A stretch of DNA of 64,000 nt from Sphingomonas sp. PR090111-T3T-6A (GCF_000383095.1 NZ_AORL01000021.1:1099285-1163284); one strand, 5' to 3'. Shown: positions 9,911 through 18,571, numbered from the stretch's first letter. The notes: generated by a model not told the origin, from the sequence alone. Numbers and translations are program-made.

Positions 9911-10858
9911 ATGCCGTCCCATCCCCGCATCCTCGCCCTCGACGACGCCGCGATCGCCGTGGCCGCCGCGCAGATCCGCGAAGGCCTGCCCGTCGCAGTG
10001 CCAACCGAGACGGTCTACGGCCTCGCCGCCGACGCGACCTCGGGCGAGGCGGTGGCGCGCATCTATGCGGCCAAGGGGCGGCCCTCGTTCAACCCGCTGA
10101 TCGTCCATGTCGCGAGCCTGGAGCAGGCCGAGACGCTGGCCGAGCTTCCGCCCGCCGCCCATCGGCTCGCCGCCGCCTTCTGGCCGGGCCCGCTGACCAT
10201 GGTGCTGCCCGCGCGCGCAGGCTCGCCAGTGGCCGATCTGGTGACGGCGGGGCTCACGACGGTCGCGATCCGGATGCCGGCGCACCCGGCGATGCGCGCG
10301 CTGATCGCCGCATCGGACCGCCCGCTTGCCGCGCCGTCCGCCAACGCCAGCGGCAGGATCAGCGCGACCCGTGCGGCGCACGTCGCCGCCTCGCTGGGCG
10401 ACAAGGTGGCGCTCATCCTCGACGGCGGCGCGACGCGGCATGGGCTGGAATCCACCATCGTCGCTGTGGAGCAGGACAAGCTGCGTCTGCTCCGCCCCGG
10501 CCCCATCGACGCGAAGGCGCTGGAGGAGGCGAGCGGCCTCCCCGTCCTCTCCCCCGTCGCGGACGCGGCGATCGAGGCGCCGGGCCAGCTCTCCAGCCAT
10601 TATGCACCGGGCAAGCCCCTCCGCCTCGATGCGACCGAGCGGCGCGACGGCGAATGGCTGATCGGCTTCGGGGATGTGACGGGTGACGATACGCTGTCCG
10701 CCAGCGGAGACCTGATCGAGGCCGCATCCCGGCTGTTCGGCGCGCTGCATGATGCGGATGAGACGGCGTCCACCGCCATCGCGGTCGCCCCGATCCCGCG
10801 CGATGGACTGGGCCTCGCGATCAACGACCGCCTCGCCCGCGCCGCCGCGCCGCGATAA
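9911..10858 (+). CDS. tsaC: L-threonylcarbamoyladenylate synthase (Sua5/TsaC family)
   Basis: 315 residues. The YrdC-like domain occupies about the first 210, with the nucleotide-binding TVYGLAADA, KGRPSFNPLI, FWPGPLTMVL and SANASGR motifs. A Sua5-type C-terminal domain of about 90 residues follows, after the SSHYAPGKPLRL linker. It makes threonylcarbamoyl-AMP for the t6A modification of ANN-decoding tRNAs (family knowledge). The length and extra domain make it a Sua5-type rather than the short TsaC-type enzyme. Repeat copy 3 follows about 30 bases after the stop. Confidence 0.92.
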   Translation: MPSHPRILALDDAAIAVAAAQIREGLPVAVPTETVYGLAADATSGEAVARIYAAKGRPSFNPLIVHVASLEQAETLAELPPAAHRLAAAFWPGPLTMVLPARAGSPVADLVTAGLTTVAIRMPAHPAMRALIAASDRPLAAPSANASGRISATRAAHVAASLGDKVALILDGGATRHGLESTIVAVEQDKLRLLRPGPIDAKALEEASGLPVLSPVADAAIEAPGQLSSHYAPGKPLRLDATERRDGEWLIGFGDVTGDDTLSASGDLIEAASRLFGALHDADETASTAIAVAPIPRDGLGLAINDRLARAAAPR

Positions 10859-10888
10859 CGCTGCTGTTCCGTCGCCGCACTTCCCCTT

Positions 10889-10980
10889 CGTCATCCCGGA
10901 CTTGATCCGGGATCCCGCTTCTTGCTTCTTCGCGACGAGGGAAGAAGAAAGCTGGACCCCGGATCAAGTCCGGGGTGACG
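10889..10980. repeat. Dispersed inverted-repeat element, copy 3
   Basis: Outer arms CGTCATCCCGGACTTGATCC and the inverse ending CAAGTCCGGGGTGACG, with a GAAGAAGAAA interior. It lies downstream of the tsaC stop and of the transporter's terminator, again between convergent genes. Confidence 0.8.
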
Positions 10981-10995
10981 AGTTGGTGTGGCAAC

Positions 10996-11019
10996 GAAAA
11001 AGGCGGCCGCAACGCCGCC
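10996..11019 (-). terminator. Rho-independent terminator of the POT transporter transcript
   Basis: On the minus strand GGCGGC-GTTGCG-GCCGCC is followed immediately by TTTTT. It lies about 200 bases past the transporter stop, so the message would carry a long structured 3' end. Confidence 0.7.
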
Positions 11020-11050
11020 AGCGCGCAACGCCATGGCGCAGATACAAATT

Positions 11051-11125
11051 GCCCCGCTGGCCAAAGGGGGGGGAGCCAGCGGGGCTTGGGGTTCCCATAA
11101 GGGCCAGGGGAGGAACCCTGGGAAC
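11051..11125 (-). other. Structured 3' UTR or small RNA candidate
   Basis: Two further hairpins lie between the transporter stop and its terminator. One is a perfect 11-base stem GCCCCGCTGGC/GCCAGCGGGGC (11051-11061 with 11075-11085). The other is a 7-base stem GTTCCCA/TGGGAAC (11091-11097 with 11119-11125) whose interior can also pair. No gene is seen in 10981-11222. The structure is seen; a regulatory RNA is inference. Confidence 0.4.
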
Positions 11126-11191
11126 ACGACCTGAATAGCCGTGTCCGGCGTTGTCGTGAAATTGATCGTCTGCGTCACAGTGATCGAAAGA

Positions 11192-11214
11192 CTGGCCGGG
11201 CGAACCCCGGCCAG
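11192..11214. terminator. Hairpin just after the POT transporter stop
   Basis: A 9-base perfect stem CTGGCCGGG/CCCGGCCAG with a 5-base loop, 8 bases past the transporter stop codon. No strong T-tract follows, so it may protect the 3' end or attenuate rather than fully terminate. Confidence 0.5.
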
Positions 11215-11222
11215 CCCGTCCG

Positions 11223-13013
11223 TCAGCGCACGCCGTGCATCAGGCGCTTCAGCACCGGCGCCAACACCAGCAGCAGCACGCCGGCCGCGATGGTCGCGAT
11301 GCCGCCCGTCTGGAAGCTGCCCAGATAGGTGTGGAGGCTGAGTTCGGCGTTGGTCACCTGACCGCCAACCGTCTGCACCGAAGCCGCCTGCGCGATCGCA
11401 CCCGCGAAATATTCCGCGACCGAGATCGACAGGAACCATACGCCCATCATCATGCCCACCACGCGCGCGATCGACAGCTTGGTGATCATCGACAGGCCGA
11501 CCGGCGAGATGCACAGCTCCGCGATCGAGTGGAGGAAATAGGTCGCCACCAGCCACCAGAGCGAGACGCGGAAGCTCGAACCGGCGAAATGGCCGCTGAA
11601 CGCCAGCAGCACGAAGCCCGCGCCGACCAGCACCAGCGCGAGGCCGAACTTGATCGGGATCGACGGCTCCCAGTTGCGCTTCGCCAGCGCCAGCCACAGC
11701 CAGCTCATGACAGGCGCGAACAGCACGATGGTGATCGGATTGAAATTCTGCGTCTGCGCGGCCGACATATGCAGGCCGAACAGGCTGAGATCGGTGTTGC
11801 GATCCGCGAACAGGGTGAGCGAGGAGCCCGCCTGCTCGAACAGCGTCCAGAAGGTGACGTTGAAGACGACGAGGATCACCGCCGCCAGCATCATCTGGAA
11901 CTCGGCGCGGGTGCCCGCCTTCCACGCCCAGATCGGGATGCCTACCACGGCCGCGAGGAAGGTGACGAACAGCACCTTGCCCAGCACCGGCAGCGCCAGC
12001 AGATAGCCGACGAAGCCCGCGCCCGCAGCGGCCTCCGGGGCCTCCATCACGTTGCGCAGCACCAGCCAGGTGAGCGGGGCGGCCAGGACGGCGAGGATGT
12101 AGATGATCGCCGCACGGTCCTTGCCCTCGCGCGCCGGAGGCTCGCCATAGCCGGCAAGCCGTCCGCCGTCGAAGCTGATGAGCGCATAGGCGAACAACAT
12201 GCCGATCGCCGCGAGCAGGAAGCCCGCCCACCAGCCGAACCACGTCACCAGCACGGGGCAGAGCGTCTGGCTGCCGATGGAGCCGATGTTGATGCCCCAA
12301 TAGAAGATGGTGAAGCCCGCGTCGCGCCGGCGGTCCCCTTCCGCATAGAGCGAGCCCACGATGGTGGAGATGTTCGGCTTGAAGAAGCCGTTGCCCACCA
12401 CGATCAGGCTGAGCGCGAACAGCATCAGCGCGACATAGAAGGGCGAGCGGTGGGCGTCGGAGGAGAAGCTCTCCTTCGACACGGTGCGCGCGACATGGCC
12501 GTCGTCGGCGAGGAGCTGGACGGAACCGTCCGGCTGGCCCTTGATGCGCAGGTGCTGGCCGGCGGCAGTGATGAACTGCTGCTTGCTGTCGTCCGCCGCC
12601 TTCTGCTCGGTCACCTCATAGCGCTGGCCGTCGATCAGCGCGAAGGGCTTGGCCGGCTGCCCGCCGAAGCAAAGCAGGAAATAGCCTACCGCCATCACGA
12701 TCGCGCCGAACTTCACCGAGCGCTTCGAGCCCAGATAGCGGTCCGCGATCAGGCCGCCGACCACCGGGGTCAGGTACACAAGGCTCATATAGCCGCCGTA
12801 GAGGCCGTTGGCCTCGCGGTCGGAGAGCAGGAAGTGGTTGGTCAGATAGAGGACCAGCAGCGCGCGCAGGCCGTAGAAGCCGAAGCGCTCCCACGCTTCG
12901 ACCGAGAAGAGGCGCGCGAGTTGTCGCGGATGGCCGAGCCAGGTGCCGCCGTCAGATCGGCTGACGTGGGGCGACCCCGGCTCGAAGGTTGCGTCGGCGT
13001 CCGGAAGGACCAT
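11223..13013 (-). CDS. Proton-dependent oligopeptide transporter (POT/PTR2 family)
   Basis: 596 residues with about 14 hydrophobic helices. The POT signature is present: the ExxER motif in helix 1 (EAWERFGFYG, about 39-48), GGLIADRYLGSKR in the loop after helix 2 and GNGFFKPNIST. These proteins import di- and tripeptides with protons across the inner membrane (family knowledge). A polar insert of about 70 residues (after GGQPAKPFALIDGQ) between helices 3 and 4 is larger than in short POT proteins and would face the periplasm. The gene is monocistronic, with its own terminator and a long structured 3' UTR. Confidence 0.92.
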   Translation of the reverse strand: MVLPDADATFEPGSPHVSRSDGGTWLGHPRQLARLFSVEAWERFGFYGLRALLVLYLTNHFLLSDREANGLYGGYMSLVYLTPVVGGLIADRYLGSKRSVKFGAIVMAVGYFLLCFGGQPAKPFALIDGQRYEVTEQKAADDSKQQFITAAGQHLRIKGQPDGSVQLLADDGHVARTVSKESFSSDAHRSPFYVALMLFALSLIVVGNGFFKPNISTIVGSLYAEGDRRRDAGFTIFYWGINIGSIGSQTLCPVLVTWFGWWAGFLLAAIGMLFAYALISFDGGRLAGYGEPPAREGKDRAAIIYILAVLAAPLTWLVLRNVMEAPEAAAGAGFVGYLLALPVLGKVLFVTFLAAVVGIPIWAWKAGTRAEFQMMLAAVILVVFNVTFWTLFEQAGSSLTLFADRNTDLSLFGLHMSAAQTQNFNPITIVLFAPVMSWLWLALAKRNWEPSIPIKFGLALVLVGAGFVLLAFSGHFAGSSFRVSLWWLVATYFLHSIAELCISPVGLSMITKLSIARVVGMMMGVWFLSISVAEYFAGAIAQAASVQTVGGQVTNAELSLHTYLGSFQTGGIATIAAGVLLLVLAPVLKRLMHGVR

Positions 13014-13211
13014 GGATGCTCCAGAACAAGAGGACGGCGCGCGGCACCTTGCGGGCGCGGCCGATTATGGCGCGCACCCTAGCGACGGCGGCGGCGATGC
13101 CAAGAGCCCCGCGCAAGGATGTTGCCGATTGTCGCACGATCGCAACGCAGCATCGCCACATACCTGCGCCCGCGAGTTGGCGGCTGCCGCTCCGGCTGCT
13201 AGCGGGACGCC

Positions 13212-13790
13212 ATGCTGAACGACCTCTCCTCCCCCGCCGCGCTCGCCGCCACGCGCCGCTCGGGCAAGCCGCGCGACATGGTGGCCCCCGGCCCCGACGA
13301 GGCGCAACTCCGCCGCATCCTCACTGCCGCGATGCGCGTGCCCGATCATGGCAAGATCGCGCCGTGGCGCTTCGTGGTGATCGGCGCGGAACAGCGCGAG
13401 GCGTTCGCCGCGCTTCTGGAGCGCGCCTATCGCGTCGACAAGCCGGCCCCCACGCCCCGCGAGATCGAGACGCTTCAGCAGTTCGCCCATCAGGCGCCGG
13501 TGCTCGTCGCCGTTCTCTCCACGCCCAATGTCGAGCGCCCCATCCCACTCTGGGAGCAGGAGCTGTCCGCCGGCGCCGCCTGCACCGCGATGCTCTATGC
13601 CGCCCATGCGGAAGGCTTCGTGGGCGGCTGGCTGACGAGCTGGGCGGCCTATTCGCCGGAGGTCGCGGAAGGGCTCGGCCATCCCGGCGCGCGGATCGCG
13701 GGCTTCGTCTTCCTCGGCACGCCCGGCAAGGAGCCCGAAGAGCGCCCCCGTCCCGATTTCGACAGCATTGTCTCGCGCTGGAACGGCTGA
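13212..13790 (+). CDS. Nitroreductase family protein (YdjA-like)
   Basis: 192 residues of the small FMN nitroreductase type. It has an RRSGKPRDM start, MRVPDHGKIAPWRFVVI as the flavin-binding first half, AGAACTAMLYAAHAEGFVGGW in the middle helix and the C-terminal FVFLGTP. The overall layout is closest to YdjA-like NAD(P)H-flavin oxidoreductases; the natural substrate is not predictable from sequence. A GGGA lies before the ATG. A GntR-type regulator follows 43 bases downstream on the same strand, possibly as a separate unit because an operator-like palindrome lies between them. Confidence 0.88.
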   Translation: MLNDLSSPAALAATRRSGKPRDMVAPGPDEAQLRRILTAAMRVPDHGKIAPWRFVVIGAEQREAFAALLERAYRVDKPAPTPREIETLQQFAHQAPVLVAVLSTPNVERPIPLWEQELSAGAACTAMLYAAHAEGFVGGWLTSWAAYSPEVAEGLGHPGARIAGFVFLGTPGKEPEERPRPDFDSIVSRWNG

Positions 13791-13808
13791 TGGCGCTTGA
13801 TCCTGCGC

Positions 13809-13826
13809 TGCTGTGTTAGTACAGCA
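13809..13826 (+). promoter_or_regulatory. Candidate GntR autoregulatory operator
   Basis: TGCTGT and ACAGCA flank a 6-base spacer, GTTAGT, giving an 18-base perfect-arm inverted repeat that ends 7 bases before the ATG of the GntR gene. YtrA-type GntR repressors usually bind such repeats at their own promoters (family knowledge). Confidence 0.5.
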
Positions 13827-13833
13827 TATCGCT

Positions 13834-14190
13834 ATGGCCCATGACGATCGCCCCGTCTATCTCCGCCTGCGCGACTCGATCGCGGAGGCCATTCTCGAAG
13901 GCCGGTATCGCGACGGCGATCCGCTCCCCTCGGTCCGCGCGCTGGCCGCCGAATATGGCGCCAACCCGCTGACCGTCGCCAAGGCTTATCAGAGCTTTCA
14001 GGACAATGGCCTCGTGGTCGTGCGTCGCGGCATCGGCATGTTCGTCGCCAAGGGCGCGAGCGAACGGCTGCGCGCCGAGGAGCGCACCGCCTTCCTGCGC
14101 GACACATGGCCGCGCATCCACGCGCAGATCCGCCGGCTGGACCTCGATCCGGCCGATCTCTTCCATGAGGATGTCGAGACGCCCGCCTGA
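13834..14190 (+). CDS. GntR-family transcriptional regulator, YtrA subfamily
   Basis: 118 residues from the ATG at 13834. The winged helix covers about 1-75, with PVYLRLRDSIAEAILEGRY, PLPSVRALAAEYGANPLTVAKAY as the helix-turn-helix and VVRRGIGMFVAKGA as the wing. A short tail of about 40 residues follows rather than a large ligand-binding domain, which defines the YtrA subfamily. The frame could also start at a GTG at 13813, but that would lie inside the palindromic operator. No Shine-Dalgarno is seen, so the message may be leaderless. YtrA relatives often sit beside ABC transporter genes, and none is here. Confidence 0.88.
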   Translation: MAHDDRPVYLRLRDSIAEAILEGRYRDGDPLPSVRALAAEYGANPLTVAKAYQSFQDNGLVVVRRGIGMFVAKGASERLRAEERTAFLRDTWPRIHAQIRRLDLDPADLFHEDVETPA

Positions 14191-14204
14191 GCCAAAACGG
14201 CCGG

Positions 14205-14234
14205 GCGGAGGGGGAGATGGGGAAGCCCCTCCGC
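14205..14234. terminator. Bidirectional terminator hairpin
   Basis: A perfect 9-base stem GCGGAGGGG/CCCCTCCGC with a 12-base loop, between the convergent GntR and TonB-domain genes. On the minus strand a TTTT follows about 8 bases later. Confidence 0.55.
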
Positions 14235-14250
14235 ACGGCAGGCTGGCGGA

Positions 14251-14787
14251 TCAGTTGGCGGCGATCACGATCGGCAGCGCGTTGCTCGCCACCTGACGGC
14301 CGGTGCGATCTCGCTCGACGCGGGCGTTCATCTGGTCGGCATCGCGATGGGCGGTGTTGGCCATTCTCTTCAGCGCCCCCTCATCAAGCGCGAAGGCGAT
14401 CCACGCCTGGAAGGCCCGGTCGTGGCTGATGCCGTCGGGCAGCGGGTGCAGCGTGGGAATGCGCTTCACCGCCTGCATCGCCGCCCGGTCGAGATCACGC
14501 GATCCGGACGAGGAGAGCATTGCGACGCTTCCCGGCCTGCCGTCGTCCGAGCAGCGGAAGCTCACCTTGGCGAGCCCCTGCGCATAATCATCCGGTCCGG
14601 CCCTGTGCGGATAGACCAACTCATCGTCGAGGCTGCGGCCCACACGCTGGGACCATTCGCCCACCGTCTCATGCTGTGCCTGGACGGTGATGGCGGCGTT
14701 GTTGTCATGGGTCTGGGCCCCATGCGCCCACACAGGCGTGGCCAGAAGCGGCGCGAGCGCCAGCAGGCGCCAGTTGCGCTTGAGCAT
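14251..14787 (-). CDS. Periplasmic TonB C-terminal-domain protein
   Basis: 178 residues. An N-terminal signal peptide (MLKRNWRLLALAPLLATPVWA) is followed by a region with the TonB C-terminal pattern: YAQGLAKVSFRC, GRPGSVAMLSSSG, LDRAAMQAVKRIP. It lacks both the membrane anchor and the proline-rich spacer of a true energy-transducing TonB, so it is probably a soluble periplasmic relative of unknown role. The frame is open 46 codons further upstream, but AGGAG 9 bases before this ATG and the clean signal peptide fix the start at 14787. It is transcribed away from kdsA. Confidence 0.75.
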   Translation of the reverse strand: MLKRNWRLLALAPLLATPVWAHGAQTHDNNAAITVQAQHETVGEWSQRVGRSLDDELVYPHRAGPDDYAQGLAKVSFRCSDDGRPGSVAMLSSSGSRDLDRAAMQAVKRIPTLHPLPDGISHDRAFQAWIAFALDEGALKRMANTAHRDADQMNARVERDRTGRQVASNALPIVIAAN

Positions 14788-14962
14788 ATCCGTCTCTCCT
14801 CTGCGTAGATGCCCGCGACCGGGGATGCGGCGCTTCCGCGTCGACGATGCCCGCCCCGCCACGAGGCCTGCCAAGCGACACCAAGTCCGGCATGTCCGAC
14901 GCCCTCGTCGCGAGTCACCGGGCAAGGGTCACCTAGCGCCTGAAGGCAATTTTCCTTAAGGC

Positions 14963-14986
14963 GGGATCGACAAACGACACGATCCC
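14963..14986. other. GGGATCG/CGATCCC inverted repeat
   Basis: A perfect 7-base inverted repeat with a 10-base spacer, between the 3' end of kdsA and the start of the TonB-domain gene. It could be a weak terminator for kdsA or an operator; no T-tract follows. Confidence 0.25.
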
Positions 14987-15050
14987 TTCCACGAACTGCA
15001 TCATTCGTGTAATTTCATTACCAAATTGACACGTAGCCGGATCGCTGGCC

Positions 15051-15881
15051 TCAGTACGCCTTCACCACCGCGTCGATGGCGAGGAGCTGGCGCAGCAGCG
15101 GCTCCGCCTCGCCGAGCGGCAGGGCATTGGGGCCGTCGGAGAGCGCCGTCTCGGGATCGGGATGCGTCTCCATGAACAGGCCCGAGATGCCCGCTCCCAC
15201 CGCCGCTCGGGCGAGGACCGGCACGAACTCGCGCTGCCCGCCCGAGCGATCGCCCTGCCCGCCCGGAAGCTGCACCGAATGGGTCGCGTCGAACACCACC
15301 GGGCAGCCGGTGTCGCGCATAATGGCGAGGCTGCGCATGTCGGAGACGAGGTTGTTGTAGCCGAACGAGGCCCCGCGTTCGCAGACGAGGAACTGGTCGT
15401 CGGGCACGCCCGCGCGAGTCGCGGCATCGCGGGCCTTGGTGACGACATTGCCCATGTCGCCCGGTGCCATGAACTGCGCCTTCTTGATGTTGACCGGCTT
15501 GCCGCTCGCCGCCACTGCCGCGATGAAATCGGTCTGCCGCGCGAGGAAGGCGGGCGTCTGGAGCACGTCGACCACTTCGGCCACCGGCTTCACCTGATCG
15601 CCGTCATGCACGTCGGTGAGCACCGGAAGGCCCGTCTCGGCGCGCACCTTTTCGAGGATGCGCAGCCCCTCGTCCATGCCGAGGCCACGGTAGGACTTGC
15701 CCGAGCTGCGGTTCGCCTTGTCGAAGGAACTCTTGTAGATCAACAGGATACCGAGCCGCTCGGCGATGCCCTTCAGCGTCTCGGCGGTCGAGAGCGCGAG
15801 CGCCTCGCTCTCGATCACGCAAGGCCCCGCGATCACGAAGAGCCGCTGGTCGAGCCCTACTTCCTGGCCACACAAAAGCAT
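15051..15881 (-). CDS. kdsA: 3-deoxy-8-phosphooctulonate (Kdo-8-phosphate) synthase
   Basis: 276 residues, the family length. The motifs [41 protein letters not shown] and [12 protein letters not shown] are diagnostic. The enzyme condenses phosphoenolpyruvate with D-arabinose-5-phosphate to make Kdo-8-phosphate (family knowledge). It is divergent from kdsD and kdsB, so three Kdo-pathway genes flank one promoter region. They border capsule genes rather than lipid A genes, so the Kdo may serve mainly the capsule's Kdo linker (inference). Confidence 0.95.
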   Translation of the reverse strand: MLLCGQEVGLDQRLFVIAGPCVIESEALALSTAETLKGIAERLGILLIYKSSFDKANRSSGKSYRGLGMDEGLRILEKVRAETGLPVLTDVHDGDQVKPVAEVVDVLQTPAFLARQTDFIAAVAASGKPVNIKKAQFMAPGDMGNVVTKARDAATRAGVPDDQFLVCERGASFGYNNLVSDMRSLAIMRDTGCPVVFDATHSVQLPGGQGDRSGGQREFVPVLARAAVGAGISGLFMETHPDPETALSDGPNALPLGEAEPLLRQLLAIDAVVKAY

Positions 15882-16116
15882 TTGCCGTCGTCCTCTCAGC
15901 AGGCCATGGGGAGCCGCTGTAAAAAAGTCGCACGTTCGTCGGGAACGGCGCGCCGTTGATCTTCGTTCGGCTCCTGCGACGCGATTGCTGTGGAAGTCAA
16001 CGCTTGCGACCGTTACGCCCTCGCCTAAGGGAAAACCGGACTCGCAACGTCATAAGAGGTCGGCACTGTATCAGCGCTGCCGGGGGACCATGGGTATGAA
16101 GGGGAGTTTGCGTATC

Positions 16117-17103
16117 ATGGAGATGAGCAGGATTGGCGAAAACGCCATGCTCTCTGCCGTCCAGACCGTCCGCATCGAGCAGGAAGCGCTGGCGACCCTC
16201 GCCCAGGCGCTCCGCGAGACGGACCTCGGGGACTCGTTCGCCCTGGCGGTGGACACCATCCATGACACCAAGGGCCGCGTGATCGTCACCGGCATGGGCA
16301 AGAGCGGCATCATCGGCCGCAAGATCGCCGCCACCATGACCTCCACCGGCACGCGCTCAATGTTCATCCATCCGGGCGAGGCGAGCCACGGCGATCTCGG
16401 CATGATCACGCCGGACGATCTCGTGATGGCGCTCACCTGGTCGGGCGAGACCACCGAACTCGGCGACATCATCGCCTATTGCCGCCGCTTCGGCGTGAAG
16501 CTGATCGTGTGCACCTCACGCGCCGACAGCACCGCGGGCCGCGCCGCCGACATCTGCCTGCCGCTGCCCGCCGTGCGCGAGGCTTGCCCGAACCAGCTCG
16601 CGCCGACCTCGTCGACCACGATGCAGGTGGTGCTGGGCGACGCGCTGGCGATCGCGCTGATCGAAAAGCGCGGTTTCTCGAAGTCCGACTTCCACGTTCT
16701 TCATCCGGGCGGCCGCCTCGGCGCGCAGCTCACCACCGTGGGCCAGCTCATGGGCACCGGCGAGGCCGTGCCCGTCGTCTCGACCGGCGCCACGCTGATG
16801 GACGCCACCTTCGAGATGAGCCGCAAGCGCTACGGCAGCACGGCGGTGGTGAACGAACAGGGCGAGCTGGTCGGCGCCTTCACCGACGGCGATCTCCGCC
16901 GCAGCTTTGCGACCAATCATCTGCACGACGACATCAGCGCGCACATGACGTCCAGCCCGCTGGCCGTGCCGCCGACCACCCTCTCGTCCGATGCGCTGCG
17001 CATCATGAACGAGAACGCCGTGACCGTGCTGTTCGTGTGCGAGAACCGCCGTCTGGTCGGCGCGATCCACCTGCACGACGTGCTGCGCCACGGGGTGGCC
17101 TGA
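16117..17103 (+). CDS. kdsD: D-arabinose-5-phosphate isomerase (KpsF/KdsD)
   Basis: 328 residues from the chosen ATG. An N-terminal SIS domain has GMGKSGIIGRKIAATM, HPGEASHGDLGM and TWSGETTEL. Two C-terminal CBS domains follow (about 205 to the end), with FTDGDLRR in the first. It interconverts ribulose-5-phosphate and arabinose-5-phosphate, the first step to Kdo (family knowledge). The start is uncertain: ATGs at 16090, 16096, 16117 and 16123 are in frame. I chose 16117 because GGGGAG lies 10 bases upstream. kdsB follows 10 bases after the stop. Confidence 0.93.
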   Translation: MEMSRIGENAMLSAVQTVRIEQEALATLAQALRETDLGDSFALAVDTIHDTKGRVIVTGMGKSGIIGRKIAATMTSTGTRSMFIHPGEASHGDLGMITPDDLVMALTWSGETTELGDIIAYCRRFGVKLIVCTSRADSTAGRAADICLPLPAVREACPNQLAPTSSTTMQVVLGDALAIALIEKRGFSKSDFHVLHPGGRLGAQLTTVGQLMGTGEAVPVVSTGATLMDATFEMSRKRYGSTAVVNEQGELVGAFTDGDLRRSFATNHLHDDISAHMTSSPLAVPPTTLSSDALRIMNENAVTVLFVCENRRLVGAIHLHDVLRHGVA

Positions 17104-17113
17104 GCCTCTTCCT

Positions 17114-17932
17114 TTGACGTCCCGTACCGACCTGATCGTCGTCCCGGCCCGCTTCGGATCGAAGCGGCTGCCGGGCAAGCCGCTCGTGCGGATCGCGGGG
17201 CGGACGCTGCTGGAGCGGGTCGTCCATGTCGCGCGCGAGGCGTCGCGCGTGGCGGGCGACATCGACATCCTCGTCGCCACCGACGATCCGCGCATCGAGG
17301 CGCACGCCCGCGACCTCGGCTGCGCGGCGGTGATGACGGCGAGCGATATCAGCTCGGGCTCGGGCCGTGCCTATGCCGCGGCCCTCAGCCGGGAGGTGCG
17401 GCCGGAGATCGTCGTCAACCTTCAGGGCGACGCGCCCTTCATGCCCCCGGAGGTGGTGGCGCAACTGATCGAGGCCGTGCGCGCCAGCAGCACCGCCGCC
17501 GCCACGCCCGTCACGCGCATGGGCTGGGCCGAACTGGACCGCCTGCGCGACCACAAGACCCGCGCGCCCTTCAGCGGCACCACCTGCGTGCGGGCGCCGG
17601 ACGGGCGGGCGCTGTGGTTCTCGAAAGCCATCATCCCCGCCATCCGCGACGAGGCCGAGCGACGGAAGCAATCGCCCCAGTCGCCGGTGTTCCAGCATCT
17701 CGGCCTCTACGCCTATCGCTTCGATGCGCTGGAGCGGTTCGAGCAGACCCCGCTCTCGCATTACGAGCAGATTGAGGGGCTGGAACAGCTCCGCTTTCTG
17801 GAAATGGGGCTCGACATCCTGACCGTCGAAGTCGCGCCGCCGCGCTTCGCCGTCTCGGGCATCGACACGCCGGAGGATGTCGCGCTGGCGGAGACACTGA
17901 TCGCTGAACTGGGCGATCCTTACCGGGCATGA
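17114..17932 (+). CDS. kdsB: CMP-Kdo synthetase (3-deoxy-manno-octulosonate cytidylyltransferase)
   Basis: 272 residues. The nucleotide-binding start LIVVPARFGSKRLPGKPL, the LVATDD strand, VNLQGDAPFM and GLYAYR are the KdsB signature. It activates Kdo as CMP-Kdo, the donor for KpsC and KpsS (family knowledge). The only start giving the conserved N-terminus is a TTG at 17114, 10 bases after the kdsD stop. The stop overlaps the phosphatase start by 4 bases. The length is slightly above the usual 250 or so. Confidence 0.93.
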   Translation: MTSRTDLIVVPARFGSKRLPGKPLVRIAGRTLLERVVHVAREASRVAGDIDILVATDDPRIEAHARDLGCAAVMTASDISSGSGRAYAAALSREVRPEIVVNLQGDAPFMPPEVVAQLIEAVRASSTAAATPVTRMGWAELDRLRDHKTRAPFSGTTCVRAPDGRALWFSKAIIPAIRDEAERRKQSPQSPVFQHLGLYAYRFDALERFEQTPLSHYEQIEGLEQLRFLEMGLDILTVEVAPPRFAVSGIDTPEDVALAETLIAELGDPYRA

Positions 17933-18531
17933 GCGCCCGTTTCACGATCGTCCGCCACGGCAACACCTTCGCGCCCGGCGAAACGCCACGCCGCGTCGGC
18001 CTCAGAACCGACATACCGCTGGTCGAGAGCGGCCGCGAGCAAGCCCGCGCGCTCGGCCGCACTTTCGCCGGGCGTAGCTTCGACCGCATCCTGACATCCC
18101 CGCTGCTGCGCACCCGAGAGACGGCCGAGCTGATCGCCGCTGCCCTCTCCGCAACCCCGCCGATCGAGACCGCCGACTGGCTCGCCGAAGTCGACCACGG
18201 CCCCGACGAGAACCAGCCAGAGGCCGCCGTCCTCGCCCGCATCGGCGAGGAAGCGCTGGCGGCATGGGAGCGCGACGCCACCGTGCCCCCCGGCTGGGCG
18301 ATCGACGTCCCCGCCCGCCTCGCCGCATGGCGACAGCTCTACACAGAGAGCAGCGGCAACATCCTCCTCGTCACCAGCAACGGGGCGGCGCGCTTCGCGC
18401 TCACCACCGACCCGGCGCTCCGCGAACAGGCGAGCGCGCTGCCCACGCTCAAGCTGCGCACCGGCGCATGGGGCGAAATCGCCGCGACCGAAGCCGGCCT
18501 GCGCCTCGAAGCCTGGGATCGCCGCCCCTGA
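17929..18531 (+). CDS. Histidine phosphatase family protein
   Basis: 200 residues. The catalytic RHGNT motif near 9-13 and the LTSPLLRTRETAEL helix belong to the phosphoglycerate-mutase-like histidine phosphatases. The second conserved histidine, normally in a SHGG loop, appears to be replaced: the matching strand reads LLVTSNGAAR. Activity may be altered or use another residue. The gene overlaps kdsB by 4 bases, so it is coupled to CMP-Kdo synthesis. One possible role is the Kdo-8-phosphate phosphatase step, since no KdsC is visible; that is speculation and this is not the KdsC fold. Confidence 0.8.
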   Translation: MSARFTIVRHGNTFAPGETPRRVGLRTDIPLVESGREQARALGRTFAGRSFDRILTSPLLRTRETAELIAAALSATPPIETADWLAEVDHGPDENQPEAAVLARIGEEALAAWERDATVPPGWAIDVPARLAAWRQLYTESSGNILLVTSNGAARFALTTDPALREQASALPTLKLRTGAWGEIAATEAGLRLEAWDRRP

Positions 18532-18571
18532 CCCTCTTGCGCGCGGGCGACGGCTGGCCGAAAGGGCGCGG

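Noticed and set aside
11235..13082. A 615-codon plus-strand frame opposite the POT transporter
   Set aside because: Its composition (glutamine, arginine, histidine) mirrors hydrophobic codons on the true strand; it has no motifs.
17929..18531. The histidine phosphatase as KdsC
   Set aside because: KdsC is a HAD-family enzyme with DxDGT-type motifs, none of which is present; only context suggests a link.
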